Positions 55,601 through 64,000 of a DNA stretch of 64,000 nucleotides are shown piece after piece. The DNA comes from Centrapalus pauciflorus (Eukaryota > Streptophyta > Magnoliopsida > Asterales > Asteraceae): positions 169,409 to 233,408 of the forward strand of contig JAANYP010000415.1 of NCBI GenBank assembly GCA_020465985.1. Reading direction: 5' to 3'. The position numbers were made by a program, and so were the translations under genes. The notes below the pieces were generated by a model. That model was given only the letters and a program-made list of their open reading frames with translations. It made no database searches and was not told the origin of the DNA. The stretch's first letter is position 1, and each line of letters opens with the position of its first letter.

Positions 55601-57368
55601 ATTCTCATGGTTACACAAACAATAAAAATCTCCATTTAATTTCCTTTCCATTCCGGCCTACCAAACGCACCACCCTTAACGTACCCTGTAGTATGTCAAA
55701 AAGATGAGAATCAGCATTCCGTGTTTCAACCGTTACTTACCTTACCCTTAATGACAACATCTTCAGCTTGAAGCTGTCGACATCTCTCCCAAGCAAGGTC
55801 GTATTGAATTTGGCGTGAGCTCAAGATTAAGCTATCGTCATGTTCATTCTCACCAATAATAACAAATTCATCACGCATACCAGGGACTATGCCTGCCTCT
55901 TCTACATGCTTTATGCTATGAATACTTGCCTCTCTAACAGGTAAAAATGCTGAAGACTTTGCTGTGATGTCAATATATGCTCCATTTGCATCTACATTAA
56001 AAACGGTTCCTTTGACCTAGAACATAGCATGATTCATTAAAACAATCTTTGAATATTTGAATTTTGATTGTCCTGCTCCTGCAACTTGACTTTCTTAGCT
56101 TTAAATTAACAGAACATGTGCTTATGCAAGTCAAAAGTGTTCAGATCAGTTACCACAACATGAATCACATGACAATTGCAAGAAGCAATGTAAACAAAAC
56201 AAGAAAAAGAAAGGCATCAATTTGGAATGGATCGGCTTCTGGAGCCTTCACGACAAAAAGAAACTCACTGTTTGATTCACCAGATTACAAGAATGGAACC
56301 TCAACTCTCAACAATTTTGACGCCCTTATGGGCTTCCTTTTATCACACTTCACGGTTGTTAAGAGGTAAACAAGCATGACTATTTTTCCATCATAGCATA
56401 TAATAACAAGAATGAAGATGCCAATCTTTCAACATTCTTGAATGTCCTCTGAACTCACCTCTGTCGTATTGGAAGATACAATCAGAGTAACTCGCTGTTC
56501 CAAGTTCAGCTCCAATTCTCACTGAGAGACTACAGGAAATCTCTAACTGTACGTCCTAAATATATAGGATAATCCAACCATACATTTCATATTTCTACGG
56601 TGGATAAACATCAAAAATATTAACAAGACATTCAATATGAATGAGCCAATTGCCAAACAAAAAGTTAATTATTAGGTACTCACTCCTACATTTACGATGA
56701 TAGAACATTTAAAAAAACAAAGGTTAAAAATAACACTCAATATGGATAAGGGAATTTACAAATTGTTATTTCACCATATAAACACAGTAAATTGTAACAA
56801 AATTTAAAAACAGAAATCGAGTGAAATCAAGTTCAATTCAGTTTAGCAGTATCAAAATCATTCAAACTTTAAAAAACCCAAAATAAAATCATCAAGTACT
56901 TATTGCAATTTTGCCTGGTCGACGTCAAGCAAGTTAATTTGCAGCTTCAAAACTAGATATGAATTTTAGACTTCATCAACTCATCCAAAATTAGCTACAA
57001 ATCAAACCATTTTTGAATAAAATTGGCAACAAATGTGCACGAATTTTGCAAGTAAGATATACCTTAGATCCGACTTCAGAATTGTAATCGAATTTCTCGA
57101 TGGCAGTGTAAAAATCCTCAACAGTGAACGCAACACCTTCATACGGCTTTGTACGGCACCTTTCGTAAGCCTCTTCAAACATCTCTTTCAGTTTCATCCT
57201 CTCTCTCGTTTGTGCGTTTGATACGACAGAAGCAGCTTTGATTGTCGGAATTATTTTCACAGATTGATTATTATTATTTCCATTACTGAAACAGGACTTT
57301 CTGGATAAATGAGTTGTTGAGAGAGATGGACATCTCAGGCCACCAATTTGCTGCGTCAAGGACGCCAT
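52630..57368 (-). CDS. RPS1: Plastid 30S ribosomal protein S1, seven exons, 416 residues
   Basis: Exons (minus): 57063-57368, 55741-56016, 55250-55330, 54030-54311, 53819-53929, 52822-52908, 52630-52737. All introns are GT-AG, every exon is a multiple of three, and there is no stop before TAG at 52630-52632. The protein starts MASLTQQIGG. Residues 1 to about 45 are S/T/N-rich with few acidic residues, a plastid transit peptide. Three S1 RNA-binding repeats follow at about 98-170, 184-255 (GANKGGVVAIVEGLRGFIPF) and 262-336 (GVVQSLKPYGAFIDIGGVNG). The acidic C-terminus ends MAEEGS. Plastid S1 proteins of plants are about 410-416 residues with three repeats. The product is nuclear-encoded and works in the plastid small ribosomal subunit, binding mRNA in translation initiation. 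An in-frame upstream ATG (57515) would add 49 residues but lies before the transit peptide and is probably leader. Confidence 0.95.
52909..55249 (-). other. RPS1 introns 3 and 5: transposon-like insertions
   Basis: Intron 5 (52909-53818) holds two related stretches (near 53085-53160 and 53560-53640) that share CCGGTTCT.CGGTTTTA and TTTCCAACTTTTAC. Intron 3 (54312-55249) has similar TTGGTTTGG/AACCGGAC words and, at 54720-54890, a GC-richer block (GGCATGCGCCTTTGCGACT) unlike its surroundings. They look like old non-coding insertions that lengthened the introns. Splice sites are not affected. Confidence 0.45.
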
Positions 57369-57488
57369 TGGTGCGTCAGAGCGTGTGTTTGGACGAGAGA
57401 AAGATTTGGTTTGATTTCTGCTGGTTACGCCATTGTTGTAGTCAGATAAGGTGGAGAGGATTGGTGGAGTTTTGGAAGGATAAAGAAA

Positions 57489-57541
57489 TTGGGCCTTAAT
57501 AGAACATCCAAGCAAATATAGAGGCCCGTTATATTTGGGCC
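57489..57541 (-). promoter_or_regulatory. RPS1 proximal promoter with site II motifs
   Basis: TTGGGCC occurs at 57489-57495 and 57535-57541 (plus-strand coordinates), with a GGCCC core at 57523-57527. Site II elements (TGGGCC/T), bound by TCP factors, are typical of plant ribosomal-protein and other growth-linked genes. They lie 120-175 bp upstream of the start codon. The space to the Helitron at 57599 is only about 60 bp. Confidence 0.6.
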
Positions 57542-57598
57542 AACAATTCTACCAATCTACCGTCAAACTTTAACGTGCTTTGAATATTTTTCAATCTA

Positions 57599-58001
57599 TC
57601 TATACTAATAAAAGAGTAAATATACTCAACTCTCATGAAACCACTTGTCATCACCATGAATCGACACGTAATATTTATAGTTTTAAAAAATAATAAAATA
57701 CATTTAAACTATATCTATCCATATCTAATATAATCTACTTTTAAATTCAAATCAAATCAAATCCAACAAAAATTCAATACTCTAATAACTTATTTATTAT
57801 AATACAATATAATAAAAGTTTAAAGTAATTACTATTCATGTGGGTGTGTAGAATTATACAAAATTAATATGTCATAATAAATAATAATATCATTTTTATA
57901 TATTTTTGTTTAAGAGTAATATTTATATATATCTTTACATTTTAGTTTATTATAGTTATATATATTAAAAATATACGTGTAATACGCGGGTAATAAACTA
58001 G
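57599..58001 (+). mobile_element. Non-autonomous Helitron (403 bp)
   Basis: The 5' end TCTATACTAATAAAAGAG follows an A. The 3' end is ACGTGTAATACGCGGGTAATAAACTAG followed by T (the middle holds CGTGT-AAT-ACGCG, a 5-bp hairpin with one G-T pair, nine bases before CTAG). TC start, CTRR end, a short subterminal hairpin and insertion between A and T without duplication are the Helitron hallmarks. No replication-initiator/helicase is present. Confidence 0.82.
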
Positions 58002-58007
58002 TTTATA

Positions 58008-58285
58008 TGATACAATAATAACGTAATTTTTTAAAATGTATTGACACGATGCATGAACTTTTTTTTATACATATTATATATGTATTTTAGTTTTCTATTC
58101 AAATATGATACGTTTTTACATAGTACCAGATTTCTTATACAACTAAAATCTAGTTTTTCAACTGGGCTCTATGTAGAAATATATCATATTAAAATTAAAA
58201 ACTAAAGTACATATAACATATGGGTAAGAAACAATGTTCATGTATCACATCGAGACATTAGAAAAAGTATATTGGTATTGTACGA
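58008..58285. mobile_element. Foldback MITE (~275 bp)
   Basis: Arms of about 110 bp pair: the left arm has GATGCATGAAC, TATGTATTTTAGTTTT and ATATGATACGTTTTTACATAG; the reverse complement of the right arm has GATACATGAAC, TATGTACTTTAGTTTT and ATATGATATATTTCTACATAG. It starts within ten bases of the Helitron end. No coding capacity. Confidence 0.65.
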
Positions 58286-59013
58286 CATTAATTCTTTTTT
58301 TTTTGTCCTGAGTTTTACAAGATTGTGCTAAATCAAAATTTTTTGAAGATTTTGTATTGATGTTAATATGAATTTACATTTACACTGATTTTTTTTTTCA
58401 TTTTAGTCATTATAATTTTGTTGTCGTATCCGTTTTGATCCATTTATTTTTTTCATTTTAGTCATTACACTTTTATATTTTTATCAGTTTGATTATTTAA
58501 CATTTTTAATAAAAATAAATATAGTAGAAAAATACAAGGACATGATATAAGAAAAAAAAAATTTACAAATAGACCAAATCAATAAATGTGTGAAAATATT
58601 CATAAACCTAAATTTTAGTTTATAAGATTATTTGTTGGTAGACAGTAAAACATGACTTTATGTAAATTTTTATATTATCAATGATAATATTTTCTTCCTT
58701 GAAAATCATGTTTTACTCATTACAATAGTATTAAGTTATTACCATTTTAAATTATAAACTCTAAAATTCATTTCCGTGGAAAAATATCAATGTCCATTAT
58801 CTTCCCACATCAAATGTGGAACTAAAACTATTCACTTTAATTTATCATGAAATCTTGGAAAATATATCATAAGTTTATGCTTTATATTGTTTCATGATAT
58901 ATCATTATTACATCAAAGTCTTACCATTTTTCAAGATTTATTTCTATCTCATTAATAGTATCATTAACCAATTTTATAACCCAGAAAGCCATAGTATTAT
59001 CATTATTTTAAAT
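58286..59013. other. AT-rich intergenic DNA, nothing recognised
   Basis: Highly AT-rich with homopolymer runs. No open frame of note and no clear repeat structure. Confidence 0.6.
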
Positions 59014-59354
59014 GATTTAATATGAAAAAAAACTAACATGTTTTCGTATTTTTTTTCGATTTAGTCCCTCCGTATTACTTTTTACTAAGAAAGTCCTCAA
59101 GTTATTATTTTCAATCCGATCTTCGGAAAACTTTTTTTTTCATAATCAACACTGTCTTTTTCCACAAAAACAAACATGTTTTCACTATTTTTCTCCGAAA
59201 AGTCCACTAACTTGAAGACTTATTTGAAAAAATAAAAAAATTTAAAAAAATCACAAACAAATATATTACTTAAGAATTTTATTGGTAAAAAATAACACGG
59301 AGGGACTAAACCGCAAAAACGTGAATAACATGTTAGTTTTTTTCATATTAAACC
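59014..59354. mobile_element. MITE copy 2 (same family as 51114-51461)
   Basis: Starts GATTTAATATGAAAAAAAAC and ends with the inverse of it (AACATGTTAGTTTTTTTCAT, then ATTAAACC). It shares the interior words TTTAGTCCCTC and TTATTTTTTACC with copy 1. The right end abuts LTR G. Confidence 0.65.
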
Positions 59355-59597
59355 TGTTAGGCACAAAAATGACTCAATCAAACATGTTCTATATCGTAAG
59401 GGGAGATTTCCAATCAAACCTGATTAATACACTTAGGGGGAGATTTTAAGGCTTTTTGATGCCTAAATCAAACTTGTTAAGTGATTTTCAAAATCAGCCC
59501 AAGTCTGTGTTACCCTATTAGTTATAACTTAGCAGTTTGTCAAAATGTCCATATCTATTAAACATGTTTGACAGTTTATGTCTAAGTTGTCCATATT
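59355..59597 (+). repeat. Copia LTR fragment G, distantly similar to the D LTR
   Basis: TGTTAGGCACAAAAATGACTC resembles the start of D's LTR (TGTTAGGCACAAAAAGGCC). Both have an internal GGGGGAGATT and AATCAAACCTG. It is cut off at 59597 by element H. Confidence 0.6.
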
Positions 59598-61707
59598 TGT
59601 TGGATAGTTAAATATAGTTAAGTATTCTGTTCTGTTATTTCAATAACAAACAATTCAATATGAATCAAGCAATAAGAACATCAATCAGATCAAAACATGA
59701 CCGAAAGATTATATTGAGAACAGAGAGAATTACAATGAACTTTACGGTTTCTTCTCTACTGTTCTTGCACAGAAAGCTACACAATCTCTGATCCGTACAG
59801 AATTCGTACTGATTTGTACGTACAAAAGTAATAATCGACTCCTATTTATACATAATACAAGTTTTAGATATTTACAATGTGCCCCTTGAACTTTTACATT
59901 CATAAACAAAATATAAAACCCAACATTCTCCCCCTTTTATGAATTGTAAATCATCTTCAGTCTTTCAAGCCAAGCTTCATTTCAAGTCTACGAATGCTCC
60001 TTTGGCTTTTCAACCTTGACTCAATCCCAGACACAAAGTCAACGACTAATCTCTTTTCAAACGGAATCATGGCACCACCTTTTAAACGCCCCATGACATC
60101 ATGATCTAGAATCCCTTTCAATGCTGTCATCACCTTTTGAAGAGTACCATCTGAGTATTTATTAAGCTCGATCATTAGCATGGCTTTCTTCTCTTGATTT
60201 TTATCTTTGTAGATGACAACTGGATGTTTATCAAGAATGACTTGACACTCTTTGAGCTTCTCTATGTCTTTGATCTGTCTGTTAGGGGCAGTGACATTAA
60301 TCCTTCGCATACCTCTCTTAATACCAATTTGCAAATCTTGAATTGACATTAAGACCGGTTTGGTATGCATGAAATGAAAGATTGCTTTGATAGCAAATCT
60401 TCAGTTCTCCTCTCTTTTGTTTCTGCATAATTCATCAAACAAATCTTCAACGTCAGCTAGATGAATCTTGAATAAATCTGCTCCATTGAACTGGTACGTC
60501 GTTCCATCAGATCTGGTAACTGTGAATATTGGATAGAAAGTATTGACAAAACGGTATTTGTCAATTCTTTTAAGTTCAACTATCCTTTGATCCATTCTCA
60601 CATCTTTTGAAGGTTAAGCTTGATTCTGAAGAAAATGGGCATAATTGACTAAATTTGGCATGTTGGGCTCTATGACTCTGAAGAGCTTCAAAAATGAAAT
60701 TGGAGTATATTTTTTACAAAAAAATCTTCTTCTCTAAATGATCTTCCAAAAATGAAAGTCTATTCTGCTTCTTAATAAAATCTGCATTCTACTTGTTTGA
60801 CAACTTAAGCATCTTGACCTTCTTCTTTTGACTGACCTCTTGATTATTAAGTAGACTCAACATGTTTTTGTACTACTTCTTTGACAGCAAACCTCAGATG
60901 ATGTTGTCTATCTGATTCTTCAGCCAAGATGTTGCTTTGAAAGAATTTATACATCAATTCTAACTCTGTCATTTGTCGAATTGTTTCAGGCACCCCACTC
61001 ACAGGAAACGGTTCTTTTTCTTCCTGAACAGTCACCGTCACCGTAGGCTTTTCAACCGTTAGCGTTGGTATATCATCTTTCAAAATTTCCTCTACTAGCT
61101 CCTCTTCGTCTACAATCTTCTCAGCTCTCACAAACATTTCTAGAAAGTTCAAACACTTCCGGTTTAGGCAAAACAATCTCCTTTTCAACTCCTTCTATTC
61201 TTAACACCTTAACTTCATCATCCTTGTCAGATTATCATACTCATCAAAACAATAAACACCAGATTGCACACTCAAAGGATTTGGAACATCTTCATAAAGA
61301 ATCAATCCCATCTCACTTTGAGAAGCAACTAGATCATCTTTTGAGCCTCCTCCCTCTCCTGAACCTCCACCTTCAGTATCTTTTGCCTCAAACACCAGAA
61401 GCTGCAAATCAGAATCACCAAACTTTCTCCTCTTCTCCCCCTCATGAGGAGCATCATCGGAGTCATCATGATCCACATGTCTTCTCATAGACCCAGAAGC
61501 TTGTGATTTGCATGTTTGTTCAAGAATGGAGAATCGTTCAAAAAAGGAACCTAAAGCGCTCACAACTGTACTCTCCAATCCTGTCATCCTTTCATTCATG
61601 ACATCAAACTGCTCCACACAATAATCTCTCAACTCATTATTGGAAATCTGCTTTTCTTCTTCAACTTTTGTTGTTCCCTTGCCTTTCAATAGACGTTGAA
61701 TATTAAT
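59598..61707 (-). mobile_element. Copia-type element H (minus), 3' part only
   Basis: 3' LTR 59598-59925 (element sense TGTTGGGTTTTATATTTTG...TATCCAACA, with a TATAAATAG box), polypurine tract AAAAGGGGGAGAA at 59926-59938, then an aORF-like region (59957-61707). The element is cut at 61707 by element I, so pol, gag and the 5' LTR lie beyond the window. H interrupts LTR G. Confidence 0.7.
59957..61707 (-). pseudogene. Element H aORF, broken
   Basis: Pieces on the minus strand: 61201-61707 (IQRLLKGKGTTKVEEEK..., with a glycine-rich GGGSGEGGGS), 60847-61188 (VDEEELVEEIL, LELMYKFFQSNILAEESDR), 60401-60601 (FTVTRSDGTTYQFNGADLFK) and 59957-60370 (ending RRLEMKLGLKD). The last two share a frame, interrupted by TGA at 60401-60403. 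Others are offset by small frameshifts near 61150-61200 and 60620-60840. The (R)SDGT..F segment parallels FTDGSGIFF in element I, which supports a common ORF type. Function unknown. Confidence 0.6.
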
Positions 61708-62372
61708 TGTCAAGATCTAAAACTGAATAACCAAGACTAACTGATTTGAATTTATCAGAGTATAAATCAATAATCTTTCTTTGAATCAAAGTTTAATTAA
61801 GAAGTTTGCGGAATAACACTTAATTATTTTAACAAAAACTTTCAGAATCAATAATGCATAAAACACAAGAAGTAGTAAAGACTGTTTGTATTGCTGAATT
61901 CAATGATTACAATCACCTCTAATCTGTTTGATTAGACGAAGAACACAAACTGTTCTTAGGGTTTTACAACCTTAGAGGCTTATGAAAACTTAATCAACAA
62001 AGCAATTACAGACTCAAATATGCAGAAAACTCCTATACAATAGAAAGACCTATTCTATGTATTTATATTGCTTCTTGATATGTTTCCTTGACGAACCATG
62101 ACTTCTCTGATAGTAGATATGCTGGAATCTTTGAATATATATCTTTTCCTGAAAATCAGCACTTTCTGTTTATGAAACTGTTGAGCAGCTTGAATCACTT
62201 GACAGCATGAACAGAGCAGCTCGAGTTGATTTACTCTGGCAGCTTGAACTTTTACACTGGCAGCTCGAGTTTCTTCAACTAGCAGCATGAACTTTGGATT
62301 TACATATAAACTCTACTAACAGTCTGAGAAGTCTAACTAACAGTTTGAACATACTTAAACTATTTCCCAACA
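61708..62372 (-). repeat. Element I 3' LTR
   Basis: Plus strand TGTCAAGATCTAAAAC...TTTCCCAACA; in element sense TGTTGGGAAATAG...CTTGACA, preceded by the polypurine tract AGTTAGGGGGAGAT. It contains repeated GCAGCTTGAA/CAGCTCGAG words near 62200-62290. Confidence 0.78.
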
Positions 62373-62475
62373 ATCTCCCCCTAACTTAAATTCTTTACAC
62401 AAGACTTTAAGTTCTATACGAAAAAATGGAAATGAATAAGTAAACTGTTATTTACAAACCAAGGCTTTCAAAAAC

Positions 62476-64000
62476 TTATAGCTGTGCAAGTTTCTGATCT
62501 ATAGCCTTCAAAAATTCTCTCTTCATCTCTTCTCTATCACAAGATATCCTAACAGATTTTACCTGAAGCAGCATATCTTTTGAAAAATTATAAAACTCGA
62601 GATTGAAGAATATACCAGACCCATCTGTGAATTTAATTCTGTATGTCCTTGACTTGACAAACAGATCAACTTGCTTGATCTTTTTCCCTTTCTTTTCAGC
62701 ATCCTCTATCTCTTTCCTTGCAAATTCAGGGTCAACAACTGATTTTAGATCTCTGATAAGTTGCTTCACTTGTGGTAGAGCAGATCTAACTTGTGTAACA
62801 GACCCTATATTGTACATCTTTGTTAGCTCATCCCTGGTCAACTTCTGAACCATTTGCCAAAATGTATCAAATTCTTCTTCTGGTCCAGACTCTCTTCTTA
62901 TCACAAACTTAACTCTTAAATCTCTGTCATCCAGTGACTTGGCATACCAGTAATTAATCAAAGGCTTGGTAAAATCATGCTGATCAATCAGCTTCTCTAT
63001 CTCCATTGCCTTTTGCAGTTGTTGATCAAATAACACCCTCTTAACTTGATACAGCTTTGCTTGTGATGATGGCACAGATGAAGGAATAGAAGCAACAGCT
63101 TGATCAGTAGGAACAGGTGCACTGGCAGCAGCTTCAGTTTGGACTGATTCCTTTGATGGTTGGACTTCTTGGGAGACTTTTGTTTTCTTTCTTTTCTCCA
63201 TTTCTTTGTCATGTATCTCCTGCAGCTTTTCAGTAGGCATGGACTGAGCCATTTTCTTTGGAATACCTGCTGCAAAGGAAAAATTGATTAAAAATCTTCG
63301 GTGCTCAGCCTTGGAGTGCCCTGTTGACAGCTTTCTCTTCTTTTCACCTTGTTTGCCCACAAACCCCTTTAGGTAATCACCTAAGGTCTCATCATCATCT
63401 ATTGGGGGCTGGGCTTGCTGATCTAATTCTTTGTCCATTTCTTCTGCTAATTTCTTGGCAACTTCAGCATCAAAGGCAATCTGGGCTTCTTTGGAAGAGA
63501 ATTTGTGCTTTGGAGATTCAATAAGGATGCCCTTGCCCTTGTCTTTTGCAGAAGAGGATGTTGCTTAGACTGTACTTGATGGAGCTTGAACCCTTTCTCT
63601 TAGAACAACTCCAGTTGCTTTTGGGGCAGCAACTTGAGTTTCTAGGCTAACAGCTTGAGAAGCTGTTGGGACTGCTAGCCTAGAAGATGGAACTGTTGAT
63701 GCAGCTTGGACTGATTTGGGAACCTCCTGATTCTCCCCCTTTTTGGAAGCATTGGTTTGGTCAGAAGGACCTACAACCTTTGCCCCTTGGGATTGAATCA
63801 TCTGCTCTAATTTCATGATTTTATTTCCACAGAGGGTGAACCCTTTGTGTAAATAATCCATTCTTTTATTTTGAGCCGCCTCTGCCTGCTTGAGTGCAAA
63901 AATTTGAGCTCCCTGTGCAGCAATGATGGACATTTGGTATTCCAACATGGCTACAACAGGTTTCAGCTTGGGATCCGTCAAGAGCATGAGTTGCAGACTA
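62476..64000 (-). pseudogene. Element I aORF, C-terminal 500 codons
   Basis: One minus-strand frame from the window edge to the stop at 62476-62478, broken once by TAA at 63565-63567 (glutamine in D's copy). Layout: a coiled-coil-like start (KLEQMIQSQ), an S/A/V-rich linker with VGPSDQTNASKKGENQE, the KEAQIA.DAE..KKLAEE block, DDETLGDYLKGFVG, a K/R-rich stretch, then a mixed charged C-terminal domain (FWQMVQKLTRDEL, YRIKFTDGSGIFF, EFLKAIDQKLAQL). The first ATG after the stop is at 63438, giving 320 residues. Homologous to 1-236 and 16563-16866. Function unknown. Confidence 0.72.

Larger units (their letters stand above)
61708..64000 (-). mobile_element. Copia-type element I (minus), 3' part, runs off the window
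   Basis: 3' LTR 61708-62372, polypurine tract at 62373-62386, aORF 62476-64000. The left flank TTAAT (61703-61707) should be one half of its target duplication. Its aORF is the nearest relative in the window of D's aORF. It interrupts H's aORF. Confidence 0.75.

Noticed and set aside
56064..56369. Plus-strand frame of 101 codons in RPS1 intron 1
   Set aside because: Antisense within an intron, with no homologous partner or splice context in the window.
57366..57515. Upstream in-frame ATG extending RPS1 by 49 residues
   Set aside because: The plastid transit peptide typical of the family begins at the ATG at 57368. The extension lies in the promoter-proximal region with site II motifs.

Overview
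This is a nuclear genome segment from a eudicot plant with a repeat-rich genome. The evidence is stacked LTR retrotransposons of both superfamilies, MITE-like and Helitron-like elements, and one intron-containing nuclear gene for a plastid ribosomal protein. The species cannot be named from sequence alone. Roughly 80 percent of the window is retroelement DNA. No CRISPR arrays, operons, rRNA genes or tRNA genes were seen.

Left nest (1-39734). The oldest layer is Copia element C (minus strand). Its left LTR was split by a second Copia element, D (minus), whose 5' LTR is at 33263-34390. D runs leftward as gag, then pol, then a post-pol spacer, then an additional ORF (aORF), and leaves the window at base 1. 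D was split twice. Gypsy element E (plus, 18073-26464, 3' LTR truncated) sits between the spacer and the aORF. Copia element A (minus, 237-16562) sits inside the aORF. A was in turn split by B (plus, 4066-14992), a member of A's own family. The order is therefore C contains D, D contains E and A, and A contains B. A, B and C are one family with three different internal deletions. A lacks pol, B lacks the first part of the aORF, and C lacks gag, pol and the inner end of its 5' LTR.

Middle (39735-52629). An AT-rich stretch holds a decayed ~40-bp repeat. It is followed by a ~2-kb terminal-inverted-repeat element (42166-52440) interrupted by an 8.3-kb Gypsy chromovirus, J (42511-50779), with a perfect 5-bp target duplication. 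Two shorter foldback elements lie to its right, one with an 11-bp target duplication.

Right (52630-64000). The only convincing host gene is RPS1, plastid 30S ribosomal protein S1. It has seven exons on the minus strand (52630-57368), encodes 416 residues, and all splice sites are GT-AG. Its proximal promoter has TGGGCC-type site II motifs, and a 403-bp non-autonomous Helitron lies about 230 bp upstream of the start codon. Beyond it are a foldback MITE, a MITE related to the one at 51 kb, and a second nest of Copia-type fragments (G, split by H, split by I) that leaves the window at 64000.

Most retroelement reading frames are broken by nonsense changes and small frameshifts. The exceptions are D's pol, which is open for 1091 codons, and the aORF of A, which is open apart from one UGA. 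The most interesting material lies around the aORFs: a duplicated TATA box just upstream of D's aORF, a splice-acceptor-like site at the aORF start in family A/B/C, an in-frame UGA shared by A and C, and three small hairpins with compensating base changes downstream of pol.
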